Source: Marinobacter sp. HL-58
GTDB taxonomy: Bacteria; Pseudomonadota; Gammaproteobacteria; Pseudomonadales; Oleiphilaceae
DNA length: 64,000 nucleotides
Direction: 5' to 3'
NCBI RefSeq assembly: GCF_001314605.1
Contig: NZ_LIHP01000019.1
Span: 54,172 to 118,171, forward strand
Part shown: positions 55,680-64,000 of the stretch, in pieces
How the letters are laid out: every line of letters starts with the position of its first letter
How positions within the stretch are numbered: position 1 is the first letter of the stretch
Translations under genes and position numbers: made by a program
The notes under the pieces: model-generated
The model's input: only the letters and a program-made list of their open reading frames with translations
Told to the model about the DNA's origin: nothing
Database searches by the model: none

Positions 55680-56115
55680 CCGCTACTGAGCTGAAACTAT
55701 CCAGGTGGATTAGTGGGCTGATCTGAACTGATTCCGGAAGGCCTTTGTCGATGGCCCGAGCCCTGAAGTCGGCCAAGGTCCCAACCCGGCCTATCAGGGC
55801 TTAGGTGGTCGCCTCTGGATCATGCGCCAGGCGTTGGATGATCGCGACATAATTCACTCCACGCGGATGATGGAAAGGCTTTGGCCATACGGTCGACTGG
55901 GCGACCGCCTCCCGGTCGAGTTCCATGGGCGCCAAGTCGAAAGCTGATGCAAGATGTATGAGTCCATCCTGCTTGAGAATGGCGGTATTACGGTCATGGT
56001 TGTCGGTGTTTCCGATAGCCGTATTAATAACATCTCGGAGCAGGTATTCCACGAGCAGAACGTCGAAATCGGTATCAAGATAACCGTTCCCCCCGTCACT
56101 CGAAGTGTTCGGAAT
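55680..56115 (-). pseudogene. hipA: HipA C-terminal relic
   Basis: The minus frame reads NTDNHDRNTAI and then LASAFDLAPMELDREAVAQST, the C-terminal kinase region of HipA toxins. It has an in-frame TAA after LAHDPEATT (about 55801), beyond which the frame continues with ALIGRVGTLADFRARA. The N-terminal domain is absent. A broken toxin of a HipAB system, with no HipB seen. Confidence 0.7.
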
Positions 56116-56225
56116 GCATTTTGCCGATGGCTTTTTCTCATGGATTCACCACTGACATTTAGCTTGTGGCTGTTGTACAAGAGCCGATCGAGAATAGGGT
56201 CCGCCACCCTCGCCTCAAAGGTCAC
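56116..56225 (-). pseudogene. istB: IS21 IstB C-terminal fragment
   Basis: FEARVADPILDRLLYNSHKL, then NVSGESMRKS, matches the end of IstB, the ATPase helper of IS21 transposition. It is cut off at both ends and joins the HipA relic directly. Confidence 0.65.
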
Positions 56226-56324
56226 AGAACGGGTTCTGCAGTGGTAAAGCCGGCCTTTGGATTCCGTTTATCCGATTGTATATCTAGACTGAGCTAGCTC
56301 ATAAACCATTTTATGCTGAGCTCA

Positions 56325-56538
56325 GCGTAACCGTTCCAACTGGCTGTTCGCAGGGCCACTGCGCAGTGGCCAACGTGCGGCGGCGGTCATGACACTGATC
56401 CAGTCCGCAAAGCTGAACGGGCATGATCCCTATGACTACCTGAAGGATGCACTGATCCGCCTGCCGACGCAAAAGAACAACGCCATCGACGAGCTGTTGC
56501 CCCACAACTGGAAGCCGGCTATACCTGACAAGGTGTGA
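56325..56538 (+). pseudogene. IS66 TnpC 3' fragment
   Basis: Encodes the last about 70 residues of an IS66 transposase (FAGPLRSGQRAAAVMTLIQS to ELLPHNWKPAIPDKV), nearly identical to the end of the full copy at 57090-58655 but on the opposite strand. A palindrome GCTGAGCTCAGC at 56315-56326 overlaps its start. Confidence 0.82.
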
Positions 56539-56823
56539 TGGCCGGACGTGTATCGACTCCTCCTCTATTGCAAGCACTCTGTTTGATCATGATAAGGTAC
56601 GACTGCCTACGTGTATCCGGTCTCTATAATGATGCCCTGTAGATGAGCATCGGACCCTGATGGGCTATTCGCATGGTGGTTCCCAAACGCTTACAGGAGC
56701 TTGTCGGCTCCTCGTCCGGCAGGGGTTTCCCAGCATCGGTTCTACCTGGTCGCCATCAATCAAACTGCCTTGCAATCGTGGTGGTCTTCTCCCCAAAGTT
56801 TGCCGGAGTGGTCCCTTCTCAAT

Positions 56824-57074
56824 TTATAGCGCTGCCGCTGCCAGCCTTGGATCAAATTCCATGTCATCGCGAACCAGCGCCCAAGCCATCCGTGCCGTTT
56901 TGTTTGCCAACGCCACGGTGGACATTGGCATGCTTCCGCGCCCGAAGTGCTTTGATCCAATGACTTAGGTTGTCCTCTTTATCGTCCACGCGGCAGAGGA
57001 CGGCTCGTGCTCCATGGACCAGCAACTTCCTCAGATAACCGTCGCCTCGCTTACTGATGCCGAGCAGTCGATCT
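56824..57074 (-). pseudogene. IS110-type transposase relic, 3' part
   Basis: The minus strand reads LLGISKRGDGYLRKLLVHGA, then WIKALRARKHANV, and after a frameshift STVALANKTARMAWALVRDD, the C-terminal domain of IS110 transposases. The 5' side is cut by the IS66 element at 57075, and the rest of the gene reappears at 60897. Confidence 0.8.
57067..57074. repeat. 8-bp target-site duplication, left
   Basis: GTCGATCT, identical to 60889-60896, flanks the IS66 element. Confidence 0.9.
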
Positions 57075-57089
57075 GTAAGCGTCCGGCCA

Positions 57090-58655
57090 TCACACCTTGT
57101 CAGGTATAGCCGGCTTCCAGTTGTGGGGCAACAGCTCGTCGAGGGCGCTGTTCTTTTGCGTCGGCAGGCGGGTCAGTACATCCTTCAGGTAGGCATAGGG
57201 ATCATGCCCGTTCAGCTTCGCCGACTGGATCAGCGTCATGACGGCAGCCGCACGCTGACCGCTGCGCAGTGAACCGGCGAACAGCCAGTTGCTGCGCCCC
57301 AATGCCCAGGGTCGGATCTGGTTTTCCACCCAGTTGTTGTCGATGGGCACAGCGCCATCGTCCAGGTAGCGCGTCAGCGCTTCCCACCGTTTGAGGCTGT
57401 AATCCAATGCTTTGGCCGTGCCGGAACCATCCGGCACCTTCTGTCGATGCGCCAACATCCACTGATGCAGTGCGTCAGCCAGTGGTTTGGCTCTGGTTTG
57501 TCGGATTTCCCGGCGCTTATCCGGTGGCAGATCTTTGGTGTCCCGTTCGATCTCGTAGAGTCCGCCGATGTATTCCAGGGCCTTGGCGGCCAGCTCGCTC
57601 TTGTTGGCTTCATGCAAGTCGTAGAACTTGCGCCGGGCGTGGGCCATGCATCCGATTTCGGTGATGCCGTTGCCGAACCCGGCCTTGTAGCCAGCATAAT
57701 CGTCGCAGACCAGCTTGCCCTGCCAGTCACCCAGGAAGGTACGGGCATGTTCACCCGCGCGGCTGGGCGCGAAGTCGTAAACAGCGGCCTTCAGATCTGA
57801 GAACGGTGTGGTGCAGTAAGCCCAAACGTAGGCCTTGTGGGTTTTCTTCTTGCCCGGGGCCAGCATGCTGACCGGCGTTTCGTCCGCATGCAGAACGCTG
57901 TGTTCCAGCAAGGCGTTTCTCAGCGCATCCACCAGGGGCTGCAATTGCACACCGCAGGCACCGACCCATTCGGCCAGGGTGGAACGCGGGATTTCGAGGC
58001 CAGCTCGGCCAAAGATGCGTTCTTGGCGGTACAGCGGCAGGTGGTCCGCGTACTTGGCCACCAGCACCTGAGCCAACAGACCAGGGGTAGGTATTCCCTT
58101 GTCGATCACTTGCGGTGGTACCGGTGCCTGGATCAGGGTTTCGCATTCGTCGCAGGCCCACTTGCCCCGGATGTGGCGCTCCACGGTGAACTCGCCGGGA
58201 ACGTAATCCAGCTTCTCGCTGACATCCTCGCCAATGCGCTTGAGCTGACAACCGCAGCGGCACTGGGTGTTTTCGGGTTCGTGGTGGATCAGGGTGCGGG
58301 GTAGTTCTGGTGGCAGCGGTGTACGCTTGGGTTGCTGCTTTGGCCGGGTGGCTTTCTCCTCCTCGGTCATCGCCTGATCCAGCTCGACCTCAATGGCAGC
58401 CAGGTCGCTGTCGATCAGTTCGTCCAGCAGCTTTCCTTGAACGGCATTGAGCTGTTCACTGCGGCGGGCGAACTTGTGGCGTTTGAGAATGGCCACTTCG
58501 TGGGTCAGCTTCTCGATGATGGCATTGCTGCGCACCAACTCTCGATCCTTCCGGCCCAAGGCTTGATCCTTGGCGTCCAGCGAGTCCATCAGTTCCGTCG
58601 CCAGGGCACGGAGCTGATCTGCAGAGAGTTGGTTAATATCAGGGCGCTGAGTCAT
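57090..58655 (-). CDS. tnpC: IS66 transposase TnpC
   Basis: A 521-residue transposase with an N-terminal coiled coil, an IS66 zinc finger (CRCGCQLKRIGEDVSEKLDYV), a DDE domain (VLHADETPVSMLAPGKKKTH with Asp, LVCDDYAG, IDNNWVENQIRP with Glu) and a C-terminal tail. It cuts and joins the element ends. It appears intact. Spacing of 75 bp to tnpB is normal for the family. Confidence 0.95.
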   Translation of the reverse strand: MTQRPDINQLSADQLRALATELMDSLDAKDQALGRKDRELVRSNAIIEKLTHEVAILKRHKFARRSEQLNAVQGKLLDELIDSDLAAIEVELDQAMTEEEKATRPKQQPKRTPLPPELPRTLIHHEPENTQCRCGCQLKRIGEDVSEKLDYVPGEFTVERHIRGKWACDECETLIQAPVPPQVIDKGIPTPGLLAQVLVAKYADHLPLYRQERIFGRAGLEIPRSTLAEWVGACGVQLQPLVDALRNALLEHSVLHADETPVSMLAPGKKKTHKAYVWAYCTTPFSDLKAAVYDFAPSRAGEHARTFLGDWQGKLVCDDYAGYKAGFGNGITEIGCMAHARRKFYDLHEANKSELAAKALEYIGGLYEIERDTKDLPPDKRREIRQTRAKPLADALHQWMLAHRQKVPDGSGTAKALDYSLKRWEALTRYLDDGAVPIDNNWVENQIRPWALGRSNWLFAGSLRSGQRAAAVMTLIQSAKLNGHDPYAYLKDVLTRLPTQKNSALDELLPHNWKPAIPDKV

Positions 58656-58730
58656 GCCCGGTAGTATGCCAAGCCCATGAGCCGTAAGCGATTCGCGGTT
58701 CTGGCTATAGCGGCATTACGGCACTTGTGG

Positions 58731-59066
58731 TTACAGGATGGAGATAACGCCTTCAGCGCCAATGCGCTGCCAGGGCAGGCCCTGAACCAAGGCGGATAAC
58801 TGTTCCTCGGTCAGGCGCAGTTGGTCACCGCGCCAGGATTCGCCCCAATGGAACTTACCCCGGTTCAGTCGGCGGGCACACAGCCAGATGCCGAGGCCAT
58901 CGTGGATCAGTACCTTCATCCGGTTGCCCCGTTTGTTGGCGAACAGGTAGGCGCAATGGGGCCGGGCCGAACCAAACACCTGAATAACTCGGGCCAGGGC
59001 CTTGTCTGGACCGGCCCGCATATCCAGCGGTTCCGTGGCCAGCCAGATCTCGTCAATGCGGATCAT
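58731..59066 (-). CDS. tnpB: IS66 accessory protein TnpB
   Basis: A 111-residue protein starting MIRIDEIWLATEPLDMRAG, with ARPHCAYLFANKRGNRMKVL and DGLGIWLCARRLNRGKF, the IS66 Orf2 signature. It is required for transposition, but its activity is not clear. The start overlaps the tnpA stop as ATGA. Confidence 0.93.
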   Translation of the reverse strand: MIRIDEIWLATEPLDMRAGPDKALARVIQVFGSARPHCAYLFANKRGNRMKVLIHDGLGIWLCARRLNRGKFHWGESWRGDQLRLTEEQLSALVQGLPWQRIGAEGVISIL

Positions 59067-59440
59067 CCCAACAGGTCCCGCAGCAAAGCGGCACACTGAT
59101 GGGCCTGCTCCGCCGGCCACTCCACCACAACCACACCGCCGGCACGGGGAATCTCGATGCGGATGGTGCTACGCTTGTCCGAGGCCGATGGGTTGGTCGG
59201 TGCTGAGGTTGCCTCTGGCAGATTGACCGGCACGAACCCAGGTGTTGTCGCCGGCGCTTTCGGCGCTCGCCGCGCCTCGCTAATCCAGCGTCGGACCATG
59301 TTGGCGTTGAGACCGTTATCCAGCGAAATTCGGGACACGGAGGCACCGGGTTTCAGGCATTGGGCAACAATCTGGGCTTTGAATTCCCGGGAAAACCGGC
59401 GACGGCGTTGGTAGGGCTTGGTTACGCTTAAGTCGTTCAT
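59063..59440 (-). CDS. tnpA: IS66 accessory protein TnpA
   Basis: A 125-residue HTH protein starting MNDLSVTKPYQRRRRFSRE, with AQIVAQCLKPGASVSRISLD, an IS3/IS66 type HTH. The inserted IS110 element lies immediately upstream, so it has lost its original promoter. Confidence 0.9.
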   Translation of the reverse strand: MNDLSVTKPYQRRRRFSREFKAQIVAQCLKPGASVSRISLDNGLNANMVRRWISEARRAPKAPATTPGFVPVNLPEATSAPTNPSASDKRSTIRIEIPRAGGVVVVEWPAEQAHQCAALLRDLLG

Positions 59441-59540
59441 GGTAAGTGATGAGATGGACGCCTCCCCTCCCGAATCGGCGTCAATTGCGCCAGACTTGAG
59501 TGTGTGAAGTCCAAGTCGAAGGATAAAGGAGGCGTCCACC

Positions 59541-60578
59541 ATGGATATTAAGATTCTTGGGATTGATCTGGCAAAGAATGTCTTTCAGCTCTGCGCACTT
59601 AGTCCGCATGGCAAGGTGCTGTTCAACCGAGCGGTGAAGCGACCCCGGCTGCTCGACGAGATGCGGCAATTGCCGCCAACCCTCATCGCGATGGAGGTCT
59701 GTGGCGGTGCTCACTACTGGGGGCGGCTGTTCCAGACCCTGGGACATCAGGTCAGGCTGATCCCGCCGCAGCACGTGAAGCCTTTCGTCCGGGTGAACAA
59801 GAATGACGCCGGCGATGCGCTGGCGATCTGTGAAGCGGCGACCCGTCCCGGGATCCATTTTGTTCCTGTAAAGCCCCTGGCTCAGCAGGATCTGATGCTG
59901 CTGCATACGGAGCGCCAGCGCTATGTCCAGCAACGCACCGCCATCGGTAACCAGATCCGCGGGCTGGCCAGTGAGTATGGTGTCATTTTTCCGATTGGCC
60001 TGAGCGCTTTGCGTTCCGCCTTGCCCGGCGCCCTGGAAGACGCCGAGAATGGATTATCCCCTGTCGCGCGCCAGTGCCTTGCCAGGCTCTATGACGAACT
60101 CAAGCATTGGGACCATCTCATTCGTCAAGTGACCCGGGAGCTCAATGCCTTGGCAAGACAACAGCCGGCCTGGCTAGCATTGCAGGCGATCCCAGGCGTG
60201 GGTCCGCTGGTCGCCTCGGCCTTGATCGGGCGCATCGGCAACGGACACCAGTTCCGCACCGGGCGCCAGTGCGCGGCCTGGATTGGCTTGGTACCGCGAC
60301 AGCGTAGTAGCGGTGGGCATCAGCAGCTCTTGGGAATCACCAAGAATGGCGACCGCTACCTCCGCACCCAGCTTATCCACGGAGCGCGAGCGATCACTAC
60401 CGGTTGCAGCCGTTGGGGCTGGGATCACCCATTGGCACGCTGGGTCAACCAGCTCCGGGAACGGCGCGGCTTTAACAAGGCCGTCGTGGCACTGGCAAAC
60501 AAACTGGCCAGACTGGCTTGGGCGGTTTTGTCCAAAGGAGAGGCATTCGATATGAGAAAGGCGTTTGCAACACCCTGA
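59541..60578 (+). CDS. IS110-family transposase, intact
   Basis: A 345-residue DEDD transposase with D in GIDLAKNVF, E in MEVCGGAHY and Asp pairs in NKNDAGDALA, followed by the C-terminal transposase_20 domain (AIPGVGPLVASALIGRIG, ITKNGDRYLRTQLIHGARA). IS110 enzymes recombine using a bridge RNA from the element's flanking non-coding sequence. GGAGG precedes the start. It is inserted inside IS66 and its gene points away from tnpA. Confidence 0.93.
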   Translation: MDIKILGIDLAKNVFQLCALSPHGKVLFNRAVKRPRLLDEMRQLPPTLIAMEVCGGAHYWGRLFQTLGHQVRLIPPQHVKPFVRVNKNDAGDALAICEAATRPGIHFVPVKPLAQQDLMLLHTERQRYVQQRTAIGNQIRGLASEYGVIFPIGLSALRSALPGALEDAENGLSPVARQCLARLYDELKHWDHLIRQVTRELNALARQQPAWLALQAIPGVGPLVASALIGRIGNGHQFRTGRQCAAWIGLVPRQRSSGGHQQLLGITKNGDRYLRTQLIHGARAITTGCSRWGWDHPLARWVNQLRERRGFNKAVVALANKLARLAWAVLSKGEAFDMRKAFATP

Positions 60579-60888
60579 AATGCAGTGCTCACCCTGTGAG
60601 TTTGCAGTACCCGATGAAGCAACCGGTTATCCGTCCTTGCCAGAACCTGAAAGTGGACAAGCGTTGACTCAAACCGCTTAAGTGTATAGGTGGCAAGGCA
60701 CGGAACTCATCGAGGCGCGGCGGCTAAAGCCGCCATCAAGACGCCGGATATATGTCCGCGAACCACCGCTTCATCACAAGCTACCCGTTGACTACGGGGA
60801 GACGTCCATATATGTCCACTAGAAAATAAGTGGACACTATCCTGACGTTGGCAGCGCCAGGCTCAAGATGGGATTACCGGACGCTTAC
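60579..60888. other. Right end of IS66/IS110 insertion, non-coding
   Basis: About 310 bp. Contains GTCCACT and AGTGGAC arms at 60814-60835, with a repeated TATATGTCC word, and the IS66 right terminus. The part next to the IS110 gene could carry its non-coding RNA. The IS110/IS66 boundary is not clear. Confidence 0.5.
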
Positions 60889-60896
60889 GTCGATCT
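60889..60896. repeat. 8-bp target-site duplication, right
   Basis: GTCGATCT, the partner of 57067-57074. Confidence 0.9.
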
Positions 60897-61668
60897 CGCC
60901 CCCCGGTACTATGTTGCCTGGGCGTCAGCCCTAATGACGCGGCGAAGTCACGTCCTCTATGGAATGCTTTTCCATTCCCCAGGGCCCCAGCTAGGGCGCT
61001 GGCCGTCAATGGCCCGACGCCACGCAGTGTTATCAGCTTGCTTGCGACGGGGTCTTGCTGAACACTCTGAGAAATTTGTTCGTCAAGTGAAGAAATTCGG
61101 TCGTCGAGGTGACGAAGATCCTCGGCCAGACCGTTCAAAAGATAGCGAAAGGCATCAGTCAGGCCATTCTCAGCATCTTCCAGCCAGCGGGGCAGCGCTT
61201 TGCGCAACTGCTGGATGCCGACTGGAGCAACGATTCCCTATTCACCCACAAGACCTCGGATCTGGTTAGACTTTGCTGTTCGCTGTCCTACCAATTCTTC
61301 CCGAATCCGATGAGTGGCCTAGATATCTTGCTGGGCTCCAGCCTTAACCGGCAAGAATCTCATGTGGGGGCGACCCATGGCCGCAGCATCGACCCGATCA
61401 TTCTTGTTGCTCTCCACGTAAGGCTTAACAAACTGAGCAGCAACTAGTCTCACATGATACCCCGGGCTTGGAGCTGTCGCGCCCAGGGGTGGGAGGAAGC
61501 ACAAGCCTCAATGCCGATTTCAGCTCCAACAGGTACGCGTCTGCATAAAGCATCCAGCCATTTCTGGCGAGAGTATTTGCCGGTCCAGATAACTTGATCA
61601 TGACGGTCAACGCCATGAACATGAAAAACTGATTTTGCAATGTCGACGCCAACTCGGGTAATGGTCAT
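60897..61668 (-). pseudogene. IS110-type transposase relic, 5' part
   Basis: Begins MTITRVGVDIAKSVFHVHG, followed by a frameshift at GIM/YHVRLVAAQF, an in-frame TAG after GAQQDI, another TAG after GLVGE, and then RKALPRWLEDAENGL through TLRGVGPLTASALAGALGNG. It ends at the IS66 insertion, and the gene continues at 57074. It cannot make protein. Confidence 0.85.
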
Positions 61669-61825
61669 GTGGAATTATCCTCACCCATCAAGATGGTGGT
61701 TTGCCTCCCCCATCATTATGGCTTGCTGACGCCGGAGTGAGGTGAGGAGGAGTCCATCCCATTGCTTACAGATCTCCAACACCCGGTAAACTGAGCATAC
61801 GACGATTATTGTAGGAGAGCCATTT

Positions 61826-61990
61826 GTGAATATGTTCGCAGGTTTGGTCGGATTCGGCACATTCTTTTTAGCTCTTTTGTTTATTGGAATCATCGGCTAC
61901 TGGAAAGCCGAGCCCCTGGAAGAATGGCTAAAAAATGCTTATCGCAAAACAAAACTGATCGCATCAAATAATGTGCGAGCAAAAAACTAA
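61826..61990 (+). CDS. 54-aa membrane protein, GIIGYWKA family, copy 2
   Basis: Starts at GTG 8 bases after AGGAG and reads MNMFAGLVGFGTFFLALLFI, then GIIGYWKAEPLEEWLKNAYR and a short basic tail. It is homologous to the 41-aa protein at 47860-47985. One helix plus a charged tail. Unknown function. Confidence 0.68.
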   Translation: MNMFAGLVGFGTFFLALLFIGIIGYWKAEPLEEWLKNAYRKTKLIASNNVRAKN

Positions 61991-62086
61991 AACCAAATGC
62001 CTCGGACCAGATCCGAGACATTTGATTTGTCGAACCGGGAACACTGTGGAAGCGTCTATTAAAGGACTTCCTGTACATGGTGCTCG

Positions 62087-62647
62087 TTAATCGTGGGCAC
62101 TCTCCTTTTGTGTCGTTACGGAACGCCATGATAACCGGCCGGTGATTGCGTCCATTCCCGCTTCGCCTTGGCGCACAGGTATACGCCAATCCTTGACGGT
62201 ATCGTGAGAAGTATTTTCATCCACCGAGAGCCTGGGGTCTACCCAGCCAAAACTGGCCGAACCGGACACTTGCACCCAGTGTTCGTCTTCCTTGACCTGA
62301 TAACCCTTGCTCTGCGGCAAAGCAGGCCAGTGGCTGCTCCGCGTGTTGGCTTCTACCCGATTGTCTTCGAAGCGCAAGAAAGGATTGTTATCACTGTCGT
62401 AAACGACCAAGGTCTCCTCCCCCTGATAACGGACCATAAGAGCAGGTCGTGGTGCGTCAAGCACCATCGCGCTCAGAGCATCTACATCACCCTCACTCAC
62501 AATGGCCGCCTGGATAATATGATCCGGAGCCCCTTCAGAATCCGGGGCTTGGTGTGCCATCCCCGCCCCGGTCATCGTCAGAAGCACAGCGTACAACAGG
62601 CCGGAGAATACTTTTCGGAATATGAGTTTGCTATCATTCTGATTCAT
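62087..62647 (-). CDS. Unrecognised exported protein next to galactose-oxidase-like gene
   Basis: A 186-residue protein with an N-terminal signal peptide (KVFSGLLYAVLLTMTGAGMAHQ). No known domain. The start overlaps the stop of the oxidase gene (TGATG) and is preceded by GGAG, so the two are coupled. It may be a partner or maturation protein of that oxidase. An upstream GTG at 62650 is less well spaced. Confidence 0.65.
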   Translation of the reverse strand: MNQNDSKLIFRKVFSGLLYAVLLTMTGAGMAHQAPDSEGAPDHIIQAAIVSEGDVDALSAMVLDAPRPALMVRYQGEETLVVYDSDNNPFLRFEDNRVEANTRSSHWPALPQSKGYQVKEDEHWVQVSGSASFGWVDPRLSVDENTSHDTVKDWRIPVRQGEAGMDAITGRLSWRSVTTQKESAHD

Positions 62648-63875
62648 CACGACTCCTGATGCGGGACCGGGACCAGTCCACCCAAAGCGTCTTTCAAGTT
62701 TTCGAAAAGGCTGTCACGCTCCTCCTCAGTGACATCAGGCATCTGGTTACCGGCCGTACACTGCATTGAACCTGCAGTCTCTACTGTTATCGAAGCAGAA
62801 ACCGAAGGCACGAGCCCTTCGTCGGAATTCTTACTGGCAAATAGCATGTACTTGCCGGCTGGCACAACGCTGCTGGCCTCAGGCATTCTGAGCGTAAGGT
62901 TACGACCGCTGCGGCTCTGCACAGGCAGCTCGATGGTGCGCTGGTCACTATCAACCGCGTGAGTCATTACGGTACGGCGAATCAGCAGAACCTTGTCGAT
63001 ATCTGCCGCTTGGTCCACCTGGATCGTAAATTTCTCACCGGGCATCAAGGCGTCGGGGGCAGCAAGAATTTCTGGCCGATCGTTGCGCATAGCGTAGGGA
63101 GGTGTGTAAATCTCGAAACTTGGGTCCCTTCCGTCATAGGGCGCCAGCCCGAAGTCTTGCAGGTCAACAAACCTTAAGTAAGCGGTATTGATTGGAGAGT
63201 GACCGCCGACCATTACCCGACCATCAGGGAGCAAAACGGCTGTATTGTGATAGGTGCGAGGGCGAATGCCAGAGGCCATTTCGGTCCAGGTGCCTTCCTC
63301 AGGATCGAATCGTTCAGCGGTTTTGATCGGCCCCTCGAGGCCGGGAGCCACGACCCCATCACGATTACCACCACTAAATACCATTACTGACCCATCTGGC
63401 ATGAGCACATTGGTGCCATACCAGCGCGGCTGGTTCAAGGATCCGCTCAGACGAGATTCGTATTCAATTTCGTCACCATTAGTGCGTTCTCGGTGCCCTC
63501 TAAAGCGTTCAGATAAAGAAGACGGCCGTCATCAAGAAGAGCCAGCGTGCCCGCTGCGGGTTTGCATTCTGCCAACCCTTCAGCGTTCGTTACACACTTC
63601 TCATCGGTTTCTACCGCCTCACCATCAACGATGATTGTTGGTTCCGCGAAGGGCTCGCTAAAAGAACCGTTTTCCGAATAGTCTTCTTTAAAAGTCGGTT
63701 GGGGTTTGGAGGAATCGACCGACTGGTTATTGTCAGCAGACGAGCTTTCTTGATTCGGAGCGTTACCGGACCCAGTGTCACTATCACCATCTGATGACCC
63801 GCCGCACGCGGATAGTGCCAACGTTGCCAGGGCCAAAGCGAGAGGCCGATACAGACATTTTTTACTACCGTTCAT
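62647..63875 (-). pseudogene. Galactose-oxidase-like lipoprotein gene broken by internal deletion
   Basis: The N-terminal piece (63447-63875) has a lipobox LSAC, a Ser/Asn linker and TLALLDDGRLLYLNALEGTE, the first strand of a Kelch/oxidase propeller. It stops at 63447. The C-terminal piece (62647-63438, extended in frame to about 63500) has SGSLNQPRWYGTNVLMPDG, SGGNRDGVVAPG and RTYHNTAVLLPDGRVMVGGH, then a DUF1929-type end. The frame shifts near 63500, and most of the propeller, including its middle blades, is missing. A radical-copper oxidase fold is the likely original. Confidence 0.72.
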
Positions 63876-63905
63876 ATATTTTCCTCTGTTTTATTTTTGT
63901 ACTAG

Positions 63906-64000
63906 GGAGACTCTGAATAAGTCTCGAAATCAGCGATAATACGGCCATCGCCAACCGCATAGGATTCGTTGCCACCATGGATCAGATCACTTTCTCCGAA
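63906..64000 (+). mobile_element. Left end of an IS5-type element
   Basis: GGGAGACTCTGAATAAGTC at 63905-63923 is an IS5-type terminal repeat, preceded by CTAG, the usual 4-bp target. The transposase gene starts inside. The rest is beyond the window. Confidence 0.75.
63977..64000 (+). CDS. IS5-type transposase N-terminus, partial
   Basis: Only MDQITFSE is visible, which is the usual start of IS5-type transposases. The position inside the element's left end agrees. Confidence 0.7.

Larger units (their letters stand above)
57075..60888 (-). mobile_element. Complete IS66-type element carrying an IS110-type insertion
   Basis: Bounded by inverted termini starting GTAAGCGTCCGG at 57075 and ending CCGGACGCTTAC at 60888, with an 8-bp duplication GTCGATCT on each side, typical of IS66. 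It holds tnpA, tnpB and tnpC on the minus strand. An IS110-type transposase gene lies inside between tnpA and the right terminus. It interrupts an older IS110 relic. Confidence 0.9.

Noticed and set aside
1..64000. CRISPR arrays and rRNA genes
   Set aside because: I saw no regularly spaced repeats and no rRNA-like sequence.

Overview
The window looks like the chromosome of a marine gammaproteobacterium, most like Marinobacter. That rests on the type of housekeeping proteins in the 14-39 kb block and the moderately high GC content. It is inferred from gene content, not from a phylogeny. A conserved block is flanked on both sides by accessory DNA.

1-13.6 kb is an accessory island. A leftward, translationally coupled operon encodes an HExxH protein, an unrecognised 406-aa protein, a PLD-family protein and a SNF2-type helicase that runs off the left edge. 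It has the shape of a DNA-targeting defence cassette. Next come an orphan DUF2384 antitoxin domain, about 970 bp with no recognisable gene, two consecutive recombinase-related genes that each carry an in-frame stop, several small unknown genes, an AlpA-type regulator and an intact P4-type integrase.

14-38.9 kb is a core-like block. It holds two overlapping CNNM/CorC-type membrane proteins, an AI-2E family transporter, a beta-barrel protein, a LysE exporter, an HMA-CDF cation transporter, a patatin, a YdhR-like protein, a chemoreceptor with a CXXCH haem motif, bolA-yciO, topB, a response regulator / FecR-LysM / CHASE2 histidine kinase set, a Crp/Fnr regulator, and a CLCA_X-yhaO-yhaN DNA-repair operon preceded by a LexA-type box.

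39.3-56 kb is a second island. It begins at a tRNA(CAU) 3' fragment, probably fMet, that still has its terminator. Immediately inside lies a 1,828-aa protein containing two separate tyrosine-recombinase catalytic domains. A convergent gene overlaps its 3' end, and a second copy of that convergent gene, with a decayed 3' scrap of another giant recombinase, lies 7 kb further on. Between and beyond them are DUF2384 proteins, a 41-aa membrane protein with a paralogue near 61.9 kb, an AAA/STAND-like ATPase, a TOTE-type primase-helicase that seems to use a non-canonical start codon, a DEDDh exonuclease, a metallophosphoesterase and an MNT-type nucleotidyltransferase.

55.7-64 kb is a graveyard of mobile elements. 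It holds HipA, IstB and IS66 scraps, then an IS110 relic split by a complete IS66-type element with an 8-bp target duplication. That IS66 element itself carries an intact IS110-type element. The window ends with a small membrane protein, a galactose-oxidase-like gene broken by an internal deletion, and the start of an IS5-type element.
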